DNA of 49,821 nt from an uncultured Methylococcaceae bacterium (GCA_903938485.1 CAJADF010000104.1:1-49821); one strand, 5' to 3'; counted from the stretch's first letter, positions 7,420 to 17,955 are shown. Made by a program: numbers and translations. The notes: generated by a model from the sequence alone, not told the origin.

Positions 7420-9594
7420 TTAGCCTTTAACACGAGTGATTTTTATAACGATAGATAATTCTTTTAAACGTCTTATTACCTTAGCTAAATGGTTACGATC
7501 ATTAACACTCAGAGTAATTAAATCAACACAAACTCTATCATCTTGATCAACTACAGTCACATTTTCAATATTAGAGCCATGATTAGAAATGGTAGACGCT
7601 ATGGTTGCAAGAGCACCTCGTTGATTGAGTATCTCAATACGAATTTCGGTAGGAAAGTCTCCATCAACATCTTTACACCATTCAACATCAAGCCAATTGG
7701 TATGTTTTTTTCTCACTACAGTATGATTACGACATTCATGATGATGAACTACAATACCTTTGCCGGGGTTAAAGTAACCAATAATGGAGTCGCCAGGAAT
7801 TGGTCGACAACATTTGGCTAAAGTTATCACCATTCCTTCAGTACCTTTGATAATTAGAGGCGTTTGTTGTGTTGTCTCATTACTATCTAATTTGATATTG
7901 GCGTTAATATCTACTTGGGTTAGTCTCTTAGCGACTAAGAATGGCATTTTATTGCCAAGGCCAATGTCTTCTAATAACTCATCCATGGTTGTCATATTCA
8001 TTACTTTTAGCAAGATTTTAATGCGGCTTTGTTCAATAGTTTCTAATTGAACATGTAATGTATGCAGTTCTTTTTCTAATAATCTGTGGCCTAAACTAAT
8101 AGCTTCTTGTTGTTTAAAATGTTTAAGGTGATTTCGAATGCAAGATCTTGCTTTAACTGTCGTTACATAATTTAGCCAAAGTGCATTAGGTCTAGCCCAG
8201 GGTGCGGTGATGATTTCAACTGTCATCCCGTTTTCTAATTTTGTTTGTAATGGTACTAGTTGTTTATCTATACGAGCGGAAACACAGGCATTTCCAATAT
8301 CTGTATGAACTGCATAGGCGAAATCGATAATTGTTGCACCACGCGGTATTTTTATAATGCCGCCTTTAGGGGTGAAAACAAAAACTTCTTGGGGGAATAA
8401 ATCAATTTTTAAATTATCAATAAACTCTAGTGAATCACCAGCAGTTTTTTGTATTTCTAGTAAATCTCTTAACCACTCATTGGCGCGGGCTTGGAATTTT
8501 TCTGTTTTGTCTTCATCTGATTTATATAACCAGTGTGCGGCAATACCTGATTCTGCCATGCGATGCATTTCATGAGTTCTGATTTGGATTTCAATCGGTG
8601 CGCCGTATGGGCCAATAACAATAGTATGCAATGATTGATACCCATTAGCTTTAGGTAGAGCAATGTAATCTTTGAAGCGTCCTGGAATAGGTTTATAAAG
8701 ATTATGGATAACGCCTAGGGCACGATAGCAAGTATCTACATTGTCACAAAATATTCGAAAGGCATAGAGATCAAAAATGGCTGATAAAGACAGTTTTTTT
8801 TGAACCATTTTTTGATATATGCTGTAGATGTTTTTTTCTCTACCCGACACTTCATAATGTAGTTCTGCCTGTTCTAATCGATTTTTTATGGTGTCTTCAA
8901 TCGTATCTATAATTTTACTTCGGTTACCGCGGGTTTTTTTTATGGCATGAGATAAAACTTTGTGCCGTGTAGGGTACATGGCCTGAAAGCTAAGTTCTTC
9001 AAGTTTATGGCGTATTTTGCTCATTCCTAAGCGATTAGCAATAGGACCATAAATATCAAGTGTTTCGCGAGCTATACGGCGTTTTTTTTCTGCAGGCATC
9101 ACACCCAGTGTTTGCATATTATGCAAACGGTCGGCTAATTTAACTAAGATAACGCGTAAATCTTTACCCATCGCGAGGAACATTTTACGCACATTTTCAG
9201 CTTGTGCTTCTGCGCGAGTTTGGGATCTACCGTCAATTTTGGTAAGTTTTGTAACTCCATCGACTAAATCTGCTACTTCTTGACTAAATTGCTTAGCAAG
9301 TTCTTTTTTAGTGATAGGTGTGTCTTCAATAACATCATGTAAGATAGCGGCCATAATTCCACTAGCATCCATATGCATTTCTGCGAGTAATATTGCCACA
9401 GAAACAGGGTGGCATATATAAGCTTCTCCGCTTTTGCGGAATTGTCCGATGTGTGCATCCGCGCCAAATTCATAGGCACGGACACAATTTTTGATTTGAT
9501 CTTCGTCTAAATAACCAGACAGAATAAAACACAGTTTTTGTATCAGTTCGTCTTGTGGTCGAGTTGAAACAACTTCGTCGGCTATTATCGACAT
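7420..9594 (-). CDS. spoT: Bifunctional (p)ppGpp synthetase/hydrolase SpoT
   Basis: Controls the stringent-response alarmone. At 724 aa it has the full RelA/SpoT architecture. The HD hydrolase domain carries His62, His86-Asp87 and the EDTP motif at 90-93, so the hydrolase looks active. The synthetase domain has the RFKDYIALPKANGYQSLHT motif (RFKD is typical of bifunctional enzymes) and EIQIRT. A TGS domain (VFTPKGG, PRGATIIDFAYAVHTDIG), a helical/zinc-finger region (CCRPIPGDSIIGY) and a C-terminal ACT domain (IRIEILNQRGALATIASTI) follow. It lies 12 nt downstream of rpoZ, the usual gammaproteobacterial operon. Confidence 0.96.
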   Translation of the reverse strand: MSIIADEVVSTRPQDELIQKLCFILSGYLDEDQIKNCVRAYEFGADAHIGQFRKSGEAYICHPVSVAILLAEMHMDASGIMAAILHDVIEDTPITKKELAKQFSQEVADLVDGVTKLTKIDGRSQTRAEAQAENVRKMFLAMGKDLRVILVKLADRLHNMQTLGVMPAEKKRRIARETLDIYGPIANRLGMSKIRHKLEELSFQAMYPTRHKVLSHAIKKTRGNRSKIIDTIEDTIKNRLEQAELHYEVSGREKNIYSIYQKMVQKKLSLSAIFDLYAFRIFCDNVDTCYRALGVIHNLYKPIPGRFKDYIALPKANGYQSLHTIVIGPYGAPIEIQIRTHEMHRMAESGIAAHWLYKSDEDKTEKFQARANEWLRDLLEIQKTAGDSLEFIDNLKIDLFPQEVFVFTPKGGIIKIPRGATIIDFAYAVHTDIGNACVSARIDKQLVPLQTKLENGMTVEIITAPWARPNALWLNYVTTVKARSCIRNHLKHFKQQEAISLGHRLLEKELHTLHVQLETIEQSRIKILLKVMNMTTMDELLEDIGLGNKMPFLVAKRLTQVDINANIKLDSNETTQQTPLIIKGTEGMVITLAKCCRPIPGDSIIGYFNPGKGIVVHHHECRNHTVVRKKHTNWLDVEWCKDVDGDFPTEIRIEILNQRGALATIASTISNHGSNIENVTVVDQDDRVCVDLITLSVNDRNHLAKVIRRLKELSIVIKITRVKG

Positions 9595-9606
9595 AGGCAG
9601 AAATTA

Positions 9607-9846
9607 CTAGAACATTGCATTATTGTCATGTGCTTCACCGACACGATGCAGAATGGCAATGTTTTCAACGGTAACGTGACCAGCAGCGATTTCACGTAAT
9701 GCGACAACAGTGTCTTTATCTTTGCCTCTTGGGACAAATTCAGTTGCACCGTGACTTAATTGACGAGCTCTGGTGCTTGCCAACAAAACCAATTTAAAAC
9801 GATTTTCCACATTTTCTAAACAATCTTCAATTGTAACTCTAGCCAT
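9607..9846 (-). CDS. rpoZ: RNA polymerase omega subunit
   Basis: The ATG at 9846 ([20 protein letters not shown]) gives 79 aa and the standard omega N terminus; the longer frame up to 9942 has no family support. ASTRARQL (residues about 23-30), where omega contacts beta', and [10 protein letters not shown] are clear. Omega helps fold and hold beta' and forms part of a ppGpp site on RNA polymerase, which fits its operon with spoT. A promoter-like pair lies about 70-95 nt upstream, between pgk and rpoZ. Confidence 0.95.
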   Translation of the reverse strand: MARVTIEDCLENVENRFKLVLLASTRARQLSHGATEFVPRGKDKDTVVALREIAAGHVTVENIAILHRVGEAHDNNAMF

Positions 9847-9913
9847 TATCCAACCTAAAATAAGTAAAAAGCACTCAGCCCTTAAAGCAGGCTGAAAAAA
9901 TTCATTCCCATAC

Positions 9914-9942
9914 AGAGTACAAGTATTAGTGCATAAGGTCAA
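9914..9942 (-). promoter_or_regulatory. Candidate sigma-70 promoter for rpoZ-spoT
   Basis: On the minus strand, TTGACC (9942-9937) and TACTCT (9919-9914) are separated by 17 nt. The -35 is five of six to consensus; the -10 is weak. It lies in the pgk-rpoZ gap and would start a short leader before rpoZ. Confidence 0.3.
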
Positions 9943-9961
9943 GGTTCAAACTTTATGCACT
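9928..9961 (-). terminator. Stem-loop just after pgk
   Basis: AGTGCATAA (9928-9936) and TTATGCACT (9953-9961) form a 9-bp perfect stem 11 nt past the pgk stop. No clear T-run follows on the minus strand, so it may stabilise the pgk mRNA 3' end rather than terminate strongly. It overlaps the candidate rpoZ -35 box. Confidence 0.4.
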
Positions 9962-9971
9962 TTAGCTAGTT

Positions 9972-11144
9972 TTAGCCTCTTGATTTTAGTATGGCAACGG
10001 CAGGTAATTCTTTACCCTCAAGGAATTCTAAAAATGCGCCACCTCCAGTTGAGGTATATGAAACATCATCATTGATACCATATTTGTCAATTGCAGCTAA
10101 AGTATCTCCACCGCCAGCAATTGAAAATGCACTGCTATCAGCAATAGCTTTAGATAAAGATTGTGTACCATGGCTAAATTGTTCAATTTCAAAGACGCCA
10201 ACGGGTCCATTCCAAACGATAGTACCAGCAGATTTTAAGATTTCAGCATATTGTTTAGCAGTATCAGGGCCAATATCTAGGATAAGATCATCATCTTCTA
10301 CTTCGGTTACTTTTTTAATAGTCGCTTCAGCTGTTTCGGAAAATTCTTTAGCGCAAACCACATCAACTGGGATAGGAATATCAGAGCCAGCCTTTTTAGC
10401 GGCAGCGATTAAGCTTTGTGCTTCTTCAATTAAGTCAGCTTCATAAAGCGATTTTCCAACTGAATAGCCCATTGCAGCAATAAAAGTATTCGCAATGCCA
10501 CCTCCGACAATCAATTGATCAACTTTTTCTGATAATGATTTTAAGACCGTTAATTTAGTAGAAACCTTAGATCCACCTACAATAGCAACTAAGGGTTTAG
10601 TGGGGGTTTCTAATGCTTTGCCTAAAGCATCTAGTTCATTTCCTAATAATGGGCCAGCGCAAGCGATTGGAGCGTATTTAGCAACACTATGTGTTGAAGC
10701 TTGTGCTCTATGTGCAGTTCCAAAAGCATCCATTACGAAGACATCACATAGTTCAGCCATTTTTTGACCAAGATCATCGCTGTTCTTTTCTTCACCAACG
10801 TTAAATCGGACATTTTCACAAAGTACCACTTCACCTGGCGTAATACTAATCCCTTCTAACCAGTCTTTCTCCAGTCTAACAGGTTTGCCTAAAAGGGTTG
10901 CTAAACGCTCCGCAACCGGTTTCAAAGAAGATTCATCATCATATTGACCTTCAACAGGACGACCTAGGTGAGAGAGTAGGATAACGGCTGCTCCTTTAGC
11001 TAAGGCTTGTTCGATGGTAGGTACACTCGCTTGAATTCTTAAATCACTGGTCACTTGACCATTTTTTACTGGTACGTTTAAGTCTTGACGTATTAATACT
11101 CTTTTTCCTGATAAATCAAGATCTACCATTCGTTTAATTGACAT
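9972..11144 (-). CDS. pgk: Phosphoglycerate kinase
   Basis: Glycolytic/gluconeogenic enzyme that transfers phosphate between 1,3-bisphosphoglycerate and ADP; cytosolic. At 390 aa it has full length. Family motifs in order: [13 protein letters not shown] near residue 13, LLSHLGRP near 56, [43 protein letters not shown] and the C-terminal GGGDTLAAI and [19 protein letters not shown] ribosome site precedes the ATG. It precedes rpoZ-spoT on the same strand but is separated from it by a stem-loop and a candidate promoter, so it is probably its own unit. Confidence 0.97.
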   Translation of the reverse strand: MSIKRMVDLDLSGKRVLIRQDLNVPVKNGQVTSDLRIQASVPTIEQALAKGAAVILLSHLGRPVEGQYDDESSLKPVAERLATLLGKPVRLEKDWLEGISITPGEVVLCENVRFNVGEEKNSDDLGQKMAELCDVFVMDAFGTAHRAQASTHSVAKYAPIACAGPLLGNELDALGKALETPTKPLVAIVGGSKVSTKLTVLKSLSEKVDQLIVGGGIANTFIAAMGYSVGKSLYEADLIEEAQSLIAAAKKAGSDIPIPVDVVCAKEFSETAEATIKKVTEVEDDDLILDIGPDTAKQYAEILKSAGTIVWNGPVGVFEIEQFSHGTQSLSKAIADSSAFSIAGGGDTLAAIDKYGINDDVSYTSTGGGAFLEFLEGKELPAVAILKSRG

Positions 11145-11237
11145 ATTTAAGCTCTCTTTAGGTTTATTAAAAATTAGGTGAATAGGGTTAAAGCATCTGG
11201 TGCTTTTAAAAACTAGTGAATGCTATAGTATAAAAAT

Positions 11238-11807
11238 TTAATTAGGCTGAACGGTTTTTTTCCATTTGATTGAGCAACCAATGCTAGGGGATTGATCTGT
11301 TGGGCCATTTCCAGTTTCGGCGACTAACTTCATTGCTTCGAATAACTCTCGATGTGTGTCTGTTATTTCAGTATTTCTGCCGGTAGCGTCAAGTCTGCCT
11401 CTGTACTGTAATTCGTAGTGATTGTTGTAACCAAAAAAATCAGGTGTGCAAATCGCGCCAAAGGTACGTGCAATATCTTGGGTATCATCGAGTAAGTAAG
11501 GGAAGCTGTAGTTGTTGTTTTTGCTGACTAATTGCATGTTTTCAAATGCGTCTTCTGGGTATTCAATGGTATCGTTTGGCATTATTGCAACGCAATTAAT
11601 GCCCAAGGCTTTGAGCTCATTAGTATCTCTGATTAAGCGGGCTTGAACTGCTTTAACATAGGGGCAATGATTAGATATAAACATCACTAATAGTCCTTTT
11701 TCACCCATACAGTCTTTCAATGACCAAAAATTGTTGTCCACGCCTAAAAGATTGAACTCAGGTGCTTTTAAGCCAAATTCGCAGACAGGTGTAGTTAATG
11801 TTACCAT
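11238..11807 (-). CDS. Thioredoxin-fold redoxin (AhpC/TSA-like)
   Basis: Predicted 189-aa thioredoxin-fold protein. APEFNLLGVDNNFWSL (15-30) is the peroxiredoxin-like entry strand, and FISNHCPYVKA places a single active-site Cys48 with no CxxC partner. DTQDIARTFGAICTPDFF carries the cis-Pro loop (CTPD), and YRGRLD follows. This is the thioredoxin-family protein common in proteobacteria as a stand-alone cytosolic gene. The lone CP cysteine suggests a one-Cys peroxidase or a thiol-binding role rather than disulfide exchange; substrate unknown. No signal peptide is seen. It is 93 nt ahead of pgk on the same strand. Confidence 0.8.
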   Translation of the reverse strand: MVTLTTPVCEFGLKAPEFNLLGVDNNFWSLKDCMGEKGLLVMFISNHCPYVKAVQARLIRDTNELKALGINCVAIMPNDTIEYPEDAFENMQLVSKNNNYSFPYLLDDTQDIARTFGAICTPDFFGYNNHYELQYRGRLDATGRNTEITDTHRELFEAMKLVAETGNGPTDQSPSIGCSIKWKKTVQPN

Positions 11808-11851
11808 CGTGTTACCTTAATTTTACGTAGGGTTATATAGATTAATTGGGT

Positions 11852-13036
11852 TTATGTTAGATAATGTTGCGTTTGCATTTCTATGAGTCTTGATAGGGTG
11901 CGCTTAAATTCGAATGAACCGTCACCTTCAAGATAGAGATCTTCCGCTGGAGTTTCAGCACTGCAAATCAATTTTACATTATGTTCATACAGCGCATCAA
12001 TCAAACTCATAAAGCGTTTTGCTTCATTACGGTATTCGTAAGACATCTTTGGTATGTTAGCGACAATTATATAATTAAATTGTTGGGCAATTTTACTATA
12101 ATCATTACTGCCAAGAGGTTGTTCACAAAGTTCATTGAAATTAGTCAGTGCAATATTTTGATACGCTGATGTCAATGTGGTTGTTCTTCCTAGTAGTTTG
12201 ATTGTAATAGATTTAATTGGTGAGTTGTTTGTTAGTTGCGCATAAGAGTCTCTGATAAACTGCTCAGAATTATTACCCAACGGAAAAAAGTAAACTCGTT
12301 TAGAAGATCTCAAATAAGATAGTCGATAGTCAATAGGAGTGTCTAAAGCAATTATTTTGACATGCTCTTGAAGTAGTTGTGTGAATTTTGAAAATTGTGC
12401 TTTTTGTATGCCTCCTAGATAGAGGTCGTTTGGATGTCTATTCGAGGTGATTACAAGGGTTGTATTAAGGTCTAATAATTTAGTAAATAAGCGTTCTAAA
12501 ATCATAGCATCTGCTATATCGGTCACATAAAACTCATCGATACATAATAATTGTGATTCTGTGCTTAACTTATTTGCATAAGCAATCAGTGTTTCGGTTT
12601 TATTGCGTTTTGAGCTGACGTGGATATAAGTATGTATTTCTGAAATAAATTTACTGTAATGGATGCGGTTTTTTAATTTGATCGGGCAGGCTTCAAAAAA
12701 TAGTTTCATTAACATTGATTTTCCTCGCCCCACATCACCATATATGTATAGACTTGGGTTTTTAGGTGGTGGGGTATTTATTCTGAGCCAAATAGGTTTT
12801 TGGTAATACAGCAGTAAACGTCTGATTTTATCTAAGGTGTTTTGTAGTTCGGCAATTATCACAAGTTGTGAATCATCAAATTTTATGCGTTCGTCATCAC
12901 ACCATTGGTAATAGATATTTTTTAATAAATCAGGATGATTCGATTTAGTTGTGTTTTTTTCTTTATTAAAATATCTTTTTAGCATGAAAAATAGCTTGGT
13001 AAATGAGAACTTTAGACTAGCATTATTTTGATACAT
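11852..13036 (-). CDS. zapE: AFG1-family ATPase ZapE
   Basis: P-loop ATPase of the AFG1/ZapE family, 394 aa, linked in E. coli to Z-ring stability during division. Walker A is GDVGRGKS (100-107), Walker B LLCIDEFYVTDIADAMIL (about 163-180, Asp167-Glu168), with TSNR at about 197-200 and the late motifs IPKMSYEYRNEAKRFMSLID and LICSAETPAEDLYLEG. The N terminus is uncertain: a second ATG lies 17 codons in (MLKRYFNKE). It faces lpxC divergently across about 110 nt, so the gap should hold promoters for both. Confidence 0.9.
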   Translation of the reverse strand: MYQNNASLKFSFTKLFFMLKRYFNKEKNTTKSNHPDLLKNIYYQWCDDERIKFDDSQLVIIAELQNTLDKIRRLLLYYQKPIWLRINTPPPKNPSLYIYGDVGRGKSMLMKLFFEACPIKLKNRIHYSKFISEIHTYIHVSSKRNKTETLIAYANKLSTESQLLCIDEFYVTDIADAMILERLFTKLLDLNTTLVITSNRHPNDLYLGGIQKAQFSKFTQLLQEHVKIIALDTPIDYRLSYLRSSKRVYFFPLGNNSEQFIRDSYAQLTNNSPIKSITIKLLGRTTTLTSAYQNIALTNFNELCEQPLGSNDYSKIAQQFNYIIVANIPKMSYEYRNEAKRFMSLIDALYEHNVKLICSAETPAEDLYLEGDGSFEFKRTLSRLIEMQTQHYLT

Positions 13037-13145
13037 AATGCTATATCAAATTATTTAATAGCTGTCACTAACCCCGATTCAATACTTTTTTTCTGTAATA
13101 TGATAAAATTTTTGGCTTTTAGACTTTCTTGGCTTCATTTATTAC

Positions 13146-14069
13146 ATGATTAAACAGCGAACTTTAAAAAATACGATACGAGCCACAGGGGTAGGTCTCC
13201 ATACAGGGGAAAAGGTATATTTAACGATACAACCTGCTGAGGTAAATTCTGGAATTATATTTCGTAGAGTTGATTTAGCAGAGCCAGTCATTATAAAAGC
13301 GACCCCTAACAATGTGGGTGAAACAGTTCTTTCAACTACACTTGTAGCAGGTGATGTAAAAATTTCTACTATTGAGCATCTTTTGTCTGCTTTTGCAGGA
13401 CTAGGTATTGATAACGCAATTATTGATGTAAGTGCTGCAGAAGTGCCTATTATGGATGGTAGTGCGGGACCTTTTGTGTTTTTATTACAATCAGCTGGCG
13501 TTGATGAACAAGATTGTCCAAAACAATATATTCGTATTAAGCGACCGATAAAAGTACAAGAAGGGGATAAATGGGCCTCATTTGAGCCATTTGAGGGATT
13601 TAAAGTCACCTTTACCATCGATTTTGAACATCCCGCTTTTGAAGATCATCTTAAAACTGCTTCTATGGATTTTTCTTCTACTACTTTTGTCAAAGAAGTT
13701 AGTCGCGCTAGAACTTTTGGCTTTATGAAAGATATCGATATGCTAAGAGAAAATAACTTAGCTTTAGGTGGTAGTTTAGATAATGCAATTGTTGTAGACG
13801 AAGATAAAGTATTGAATGAAGACGGTTTGAGATGTGCTGATGAATTTGTAAAGCATAAAATTCTAGATGCTATTGGAGATTTATATTTACTAGGACATAG
13901 TTTAATTGGCCAATTTACAGGTTATAAATCTGGACATGGTTTAAACAATAAATTACTTAGAGCCTTATTAGACGACACCGAGGCATGGGAAATGGTGACA
14001 TTTTCAGATGAAGAAGATGCTCCTATCTCATTCATGCGTTCCGCTGAATCACCAAGAACAGCAGAATAA
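13146..14069 (+). CDS. lpxC: UDP-3-O-acyl-N-acetylglucosamine deacetylase LpxC
   Basis: Zinc amidase for the committed step of lipid A synthesis. At 307 aa it matches E. coli in length. Catalytic residues are in place: Glu77-His78 (TIEHLLSA), His237 (FVKHK), Asp241 and His264 (SGHGLNN), each one position below E. coli numbering. MDGSAGPF (103-110) and [24 protein letters not shown]-type text confirm the family. The presence of LpxC shows an LPS outer membrane. It ends before a strong hairpin shared with dciA. Confidence 0.97.
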   Translation: MIKQRTLKNTIRATGVGLHTGEKVYLTIQPAEVNSGIIFRRVDLAEPVIIKATPNNVGETVLSTTLVAGDVKISTIEHLLSAFAGLGIDNAIIDVSAAEVPIMDGSAGPFVFLLQSAGVDEQDCPKQYIRIKRPIKVQEGDKWASFEPFEGFKVTFTIDFEHPAFEDHLKTASMDFSSTTFVKEVSRARTFGFMKDIDMLRENNLALGGSLDNAIVVDEDKVLNEDGLRCADEFVKHKILDAIGDLYLLGHSLIGQFTGYKSGHGLNNKLLRALLDDTEAWEMVTFSDEEDAPISFMRSAESPRTAE

Positions 14070-14138
14070 AGTTGTTGAATTTACTATACTGGCTATTTTT
14101 AATCAACGGTCGATTATTTATCAGTTAATATTTTGTTC

Positions 14139-14190
14139 AAAACTCCCTGCTACATTAATATTATCTAGCAGGGAGTTTCTTTGTTTTAAT
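14139..14190. terminator. Bidirectional terminator between lpxC and dciA
   Basis: AACTCCCTGCTA (14141-14152) pairs with TAGCAGGGAGTT (14166-14177), a 12-bp stem with a 13-nt loop, followed by TTCTTTGTTTT on plus and preceded by A-rich sequence that gives T-rich RNA on minus. It serves two convergent genes. Confidence 0.85.
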
Positions 14191-14651
14191 TAATTGCTTA
14201 ATCTTTGAAGTGTTTTGCTTAATCTTTGTAAAGAATTTCTTAGTTTTATATCATCTATCCCCATACTATCAGCCTCTAATGATTTTATTTTTTCATTAGA
14301 AGGTAAATTAGGTTTTCTAATTGACATCATTCTATTGTTAACGTGTGTTGTTATCAACTTTGTCTGCATAGTTAACATGCGAGTTTTGGTTACTTCATTA
14401 ACCGCCTTTAATATTATCTGTTCATAAAAGCGTAATTGGGAAGCCCAACTAGCTGATTCAGTATAGATCAATAACTTATTATTTTTAATTACGCAGTGTT
14501 TTGCCTGATCAGATAGAGCTTTTGGTAATAGGATCTTAATAGCTTTTAATAGTTGTCTTTGGTTATCAATTTGCTGGTAATAAAACGCCATGGTCTTATT
14601 TGAGTAAGATAAAGAAGTTTTAAAAGGCAGTGGGGTTGGCTTCATACCCAT
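14190..14651 (-). CDS. DciA-like (DUF721) protein
   Basis: 153-aa protein resembling the DUF721/DciA family, the ancestral helicase-loading partner of DnaB in bacteria without DnaC. The segment CVIKNNKLLIYTESASWASQLRFYEQIIL (about 53-81) matches the family KH-like core, where exposed Trp and the LRF sequence are typical. The C terminus holds a near-duplicated heptad (LQRLSKTLQRLS). Replication-helicase loading is inferred from the family. A smaller start (MAFYYQQIDN, residue 21) is also possible. It converges on lpxC. Confidence 0.75.
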   Translation of the reverse strand: MGMKPTPLPFKTSLSYSNKTMAFYYQQIDNQRQLLKAIKILLPKALSDQAKHCVIKNNKLLIYTESASWASQLRFYEQIILKAVNEVTKTRMLTMQTKLITTHVNNRMMSIRKPNLPSNEKIKSLEADSMGIDDIKLRNSLQRLSKTLQRLSN

Positions 14652-14692
14652 TTAATAGTGGCTCAAATTTTAGTTGTTATGCGTGATTGTAT

Positions 14693-14742
14693 TTCGTGAG
14701 CGTGTGCAAATCTCATCATTAAAATTTACACACGCTCACGAA
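14693..14742 (-). terminator. Large stem-loop after acnB
   Basis: TTCGTGAGCGTGTG (14693-14706) and CACACGCTCACGAA (14729-14742) form a perfect 14-bp stem with a 22-nt loop, 12 nt past the acnB stop. The minus-strand sequence after it is not T-rich, so it is either a weak terminator or an mRNA-stabilising hairpin. Confidence 0.55.
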
Positions 14743-14754
14743 TTGGACTAAAGT

Positions 14755-17325
14755 CTATAAATGAGTCTCTATAGTATCCGCTTTCTTTTGATAGTTAGAA
14801 AGTTGATTAAAGTTGAGGTATTTATAAGATTCCTCAGCAGACCTACTGATTTGTTCTGCATAGACCATATACTCTTCAACAGTGGGTATTTTACCTAATA
14901 AAGAACAGACCGCAGCAAGCTCAGCAGAAGATAAATACACATTAGCACCATTACCCAAACGGTTAGGGAAGTTACGTGTTGATGTTGAAACAACGGTGGT
15001 ATTTTCACCGACACGGGCTTGGTTACCCATACAGAGTGAACATCCCGGCATTTCCATTCTAGCGCCGGCTTTACCAAAAGTACTGTAATAGCCTTCTTCG
15101 GTTAATTGAGTTTGATCCATTTTTGTGGGTGGTGCTACCCATAAACGCGTGGGTAATTCACCTTTTTGTTGTTCAAGCAATTTACCCGCCGCTCTAAAGT
15201 GACCAATATTCGTCATACAAGACCCTAAGAACACTTCATCAATCTTAGTACCCGCAACTTCAGATAAGGGTTTAATATCATCGGGGTCATTAGGGCAGGC
15301 GAGTAGGGGTTCGGTAATTTCATTCATATTGATTTCAATAATCTCGAAATATTCAGCATCCGCATCGGGCTCTAGTAATACTGGGTTAGTTAACCAGTCT
15401 TCCATGCTGTTAATACGGCGTTTTAAGGTGCGCTCATCACCATAACCCTCTGCTATCATCCATTTTAATAAAGTGATATTTGAGTTTAAATACTCACGAA
15501 TCGGTGCTTCATTTAAACGGATAGTACATCCTCCTGCAGAACGTTCTGCAGACGCATCTGATAGTTCAAACGCTTGTTCAACTTTTAAATCGGGTAAGCC
15601 TTCAATCTCTAAGATACGGCCAGAAAATACATTTTTCTTACCTTTTTTATCAATGGTTAATAAGCCACGTTTAATAGCAGCATACGGAATCGCGTTAACC
15701 ATGTCTCTTAAAGTAATACCCGGTTGCATTTCACCGGTAAAGCGTACTAATACTGATTCTGGCATATCCAGTGGCATAACACCTGTTGCTGCAGCAAAAG
15801 CGACTAAACCAGAACCCGCTGGAAATGAGATACCTAAAGGAAAGCGCGTATGCGAGTCACCACCCGTACCCACCGTATCCGGTAATAACATACGGTTTAA
15901 CCAAGAGTGGATAATGCCATCACCAGGACGTAAAGAAACACCACCACGATTCATAATAAAATCGGGTAGGGTATGTTGCATAGTAACATCAACAGGTTTT
16001 GGATAAGCTGCGGTATGGCAGAATGATTGCATCACTAAGTCAGCAGAAAAACCTAAACAAGCCAGATCTTTTAATTCGTCTCTGGTCATAGGGCCTGTTG
16101 TATCTTGTGAGCCCACTGTTGACATATAAGGTTCGCAATACGTATTTGGACGCACGCCTTTAACACCACAGGCTTTGCCCACAATTTTTTGAGCCAGTGT
16201 AAAACCTTTGTTAGTTTCTTCTTCTGTGGTTGGTCTTAAGAACACTTTAGAGGCACCTAAGCCAAGAGACTTTCTGGCTCTATCTGTTAAACCACGGCCA
16301 ATAATTAATGGAATTCGGCCGCCTGCTCGCACTTCATCAAGAATAATGTCAGTTTTTAAGGCAAAGTTACAAATCACTTCATCGGTGTCATGGCGTTTAA
16401 TCACACCTTCATAGACATAAATGTCGATTACATCACCCATGGCTAGGTTAGTAACGTCGCATTCAAAGGGGAGTGCGCCCGAGTCTTCCATGGTGTTGAA
16501 AAAGATTGGGGCAATTTTGCCACCGATACACACACCACCATCGCGTTTGTTAGGAATAAAAGGAATGTCGTTTCCGATGTACCATAACACTGAGTTAGTG
16601 GCTGATTTACGAGAAGAGCCTGTACCTACAACATCGCCTACATAAGCAACGGGGAAGCCTTTTTCTTGCAGAGCTTCGATTTGCTCTTCTGCATGAGTAA
16701 TACCTTCTCTCGGTATTTTTAACATCGCTTTGGCGTGTAGAGGAATATCAGGTCTTGACCAGGCATCCGGTGCGGGTGATAAATCATCCGTATTGGTTTC
16801 GCCAGTCACTTTAAAAACTGTAACAGTAGTTTTTTCTGCGACCGGTGGTTTAACCGTAAACCATTCTGCATCTGCCCATGATTGAATAATTTGCTGAGCA
16901 GCAACGTTACCGCCTTTAGCTTTAGCTTCGATGTCATGAAACGCATCAAAGATTAGTAAAGTATGTGAGAGGCCTTTAACCGCAATAGGGGCAAGTGTTG
17001 GGTTGTCTAATAAATCAATTAGAGGGGTTATGTTATAACCGCCTAGCATAGTGCCTAATAATTCTGTAGCATCTTCGGCATTTAATATAGGTGAAAAAGC
17101 TTCACCTTTGGCTATAGCTGTTAAAAAGCTGGCTTTTACATAAGCGGCTTCATCTACACCCGCTGGTATACGGTTGGCTAAGAGATCGAGAATAAATTCT
17201 TCTTCACCTTGGGGAAGGTTTTTAATTAATTCAACTAAAGCAGTGGTTTGTTCAGCATCAAGTGGTTTGGGTACTACACCTTCGCTTGCGCGTTCTTCAA
17301 CATGTTGGCGGTACTGTTTTAGCAT
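14755..17325 (-). CDS. acnB: Aconitate hydratase B
   Basis: TCA-cycle enzyme interconverting citrate and isocitrate through a [4Fe-4S] cluster; 856 aa, close to E. coli AcnB. The AcnB-type order (HEAT-like N domain, then the swivel domain before the catalytic domains) is visible: helical repeats to about 160, then [59 protein letters not shown] and [15 protein letters not shown], with the cluster cysteines in the last two motifs. An AGGAG ribosome site lies ahead of the ATG. AcnB mRNA binding under iron starvation is known from E. coli and only inferred here. Confidence 0.97.
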   Translation of the reverse strand: MLKQYRQHVEERASEGVVPKPLDAEQTTALVELIKNLPQGEEEFILDLLANRIPAGVDEAAYVKASFLTAIAKGEAFSPILNAEDATELLGTMLGGYNITPLIDLLDNPTLAPIAVKGLSHTLLIFDAFHDIEAKAKGGNVAAQQIIQSWADAEWFTVKPPVAEKTTVTVFKVTGETNTDDLSPAPDAWSRPDIPLHAKAMLKIPREGITHAEEQIEALQEKGFPVAYVGDVVGTGSSRKSATNSVLWYIGNDIPFIPNKRDGGVCIGGKIAPIFFNTMEDSGALPFECDVTNLAMGDVIDIYVYEGVIKRHDTDEVICNFALKTDIILDEVRAGGRIPLIIGRGLTDRARKSLGLGASKVFLRPTTEEETNKGFTLAQKIVGKACGVKGVRPNTYCEPYMSTVGSQDTTGPMTRDELKDLACLGFSADLVMQSFCHTAAYPKPVDVTMQHTLPDFIMNRGGVSLRPGDGIIHSWLNRMLLPDTVGTGGDSHTRFPLGISFPAGSGLVAFAAATGVMPLDMPESVLVRFTGEMQPGITLRDMVNAIPYAAIKRGLLTIDKKGKKNVFSGRILEIEGLPDLKVEQAFELSDASAERSAGGCTIRLNEAPIREYLNSNITLLKWMIAEGYGDERTLKRRINSMEDWLTNPVLLEPDADAEYFEIIEINMNEITEPLLACPNDPDDIKPLSEVAGTKIDEVFLGSCMTNIGHFRAAGKLLEQQKGELPTRLWVAPPTKMDQTQLTEEGYYSTFGKAGARMEMPGCSLCMGNQARVGENTTVVSTSTRNFPNRLGNGANVYLSSAELAAVCSLLGKIPTVEEYMVYAEQISRSAEESYKYLNFNQLSNYQKKADTIETHL

Positions 17326-17652
17326 AATTAGCTCCTAATAGAGTTTTTTAAAATATTCGCGGGATAAAATTTACAAGCCACTTTAATGGTATTTGTTTTG
17401 TGCCCTGATTTAAAGCTGGATTATTAGAGGGTAAAATAATCAAACTGAATTTAATACGAAGTTACCTCGGTGTTTAAAGTTTTATAAAGGCAGATATTTA
17501 AGTGCTTTTTAGATACAAATGGCTCTGCAAAACATGCGTGTCTAGATAATAACATTGCTGGCATCATTATCAACAAAAAATGCACAAAAATCCTATAGAG
17601 TGGGTGATTGTGAGGGTAAAAAGATCATAAATACGGGTTAGATGAGGTAAAT
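17326..17652. other. Gene-free gap between acnB and the zinc-ribbon gene
   Basis: 327 nt of AT-rich sequence between two divergent genes. It must hold the acnB promoter (minus) and the promoter of the zinc-ribbon gene (plus). A GAGG ribosome site is visible at about 17644-17647 for the plus gene. No tRNA, repeat or convincing open frame is seen. Confidence 0.6.
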
Positions 17653-17940
17653 ATGAATAAGTGTCAAATTTGTGGAGCTGAACGCCTTAAAAGTGAGGTG
17701 CGATGCGCGCAGTGTGGTGAATTTTATCCCACACTTACTGAGTTGCTGGATGCAGAAGTGTTTTATGAAGAACAACAAACTCTTAAAGGATTGCTCAAAA
17801 GAATTTTAGGCGCAGAAACTATAAAACAAGGTTTATCTGCTGAGTTTAAAAAGTTTAAGGCTGGATTATCTAAGACAGCCTTATTTACTCTTTACGTTAT
17901 TGCGGCGTTTATTTTTGCTTTATTGATTACAGTGCTTTAG
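17653..17940 (+). CDS. Small zinc-ribbon protein with C-terminal membrane anchor
   Basis: 95 aa. The N terminus carries two CxxC pairs (Cys4/Cys7 and Cys18/Cys21), a short zinc ribbon. A charged amphipathic middle (LKGLLKRILGAETIKQGLSAEFKKFKA, residues about 44-70) precedes one hydrophobic segment at about 75-95 that ends the protein, so it is probably tail-anchored with the zinc ribbon in the cytosol. A good GAGG ribosome site supports it. The function is not recognised; similar orphan zinc-ribbon membrane proteins are common. It converges on rimK with 15 nt between stops. Confidence 0.75.
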   Translation: MNKCQICGAERLKSEVRCAQCGEFYPTLTELLDAEVFYEEQQTLKGLLKRILGAETIKQGLSAEFKKFKAGLSKTALFTLYVIAAFIFALLITVL

Positions 17941-17955
17941 ACATTAGAAGGCGAC

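Noticed and set aside
9847-9942. Extended rpoZ frame to 9942
   Set aside because: The MARVTIEDC start at 9846 is the universal omega start; the extension would overlap the candidate promoter.
9991-10446. 151-aa frame antisense to pgk
   Set aside because: Shadow of the pgk coding sequence; no motif or ribosome site of its own.
13142-13618. 158-aa frame antisense to lpxC
   Set aside because: Overlaps the lpxC core on the opposite strand; no independent support.
15473-16006. 177-aa frame antisense to acnB
   Set aside because: Mirror-strand shadow inside a strongly conserved gene.
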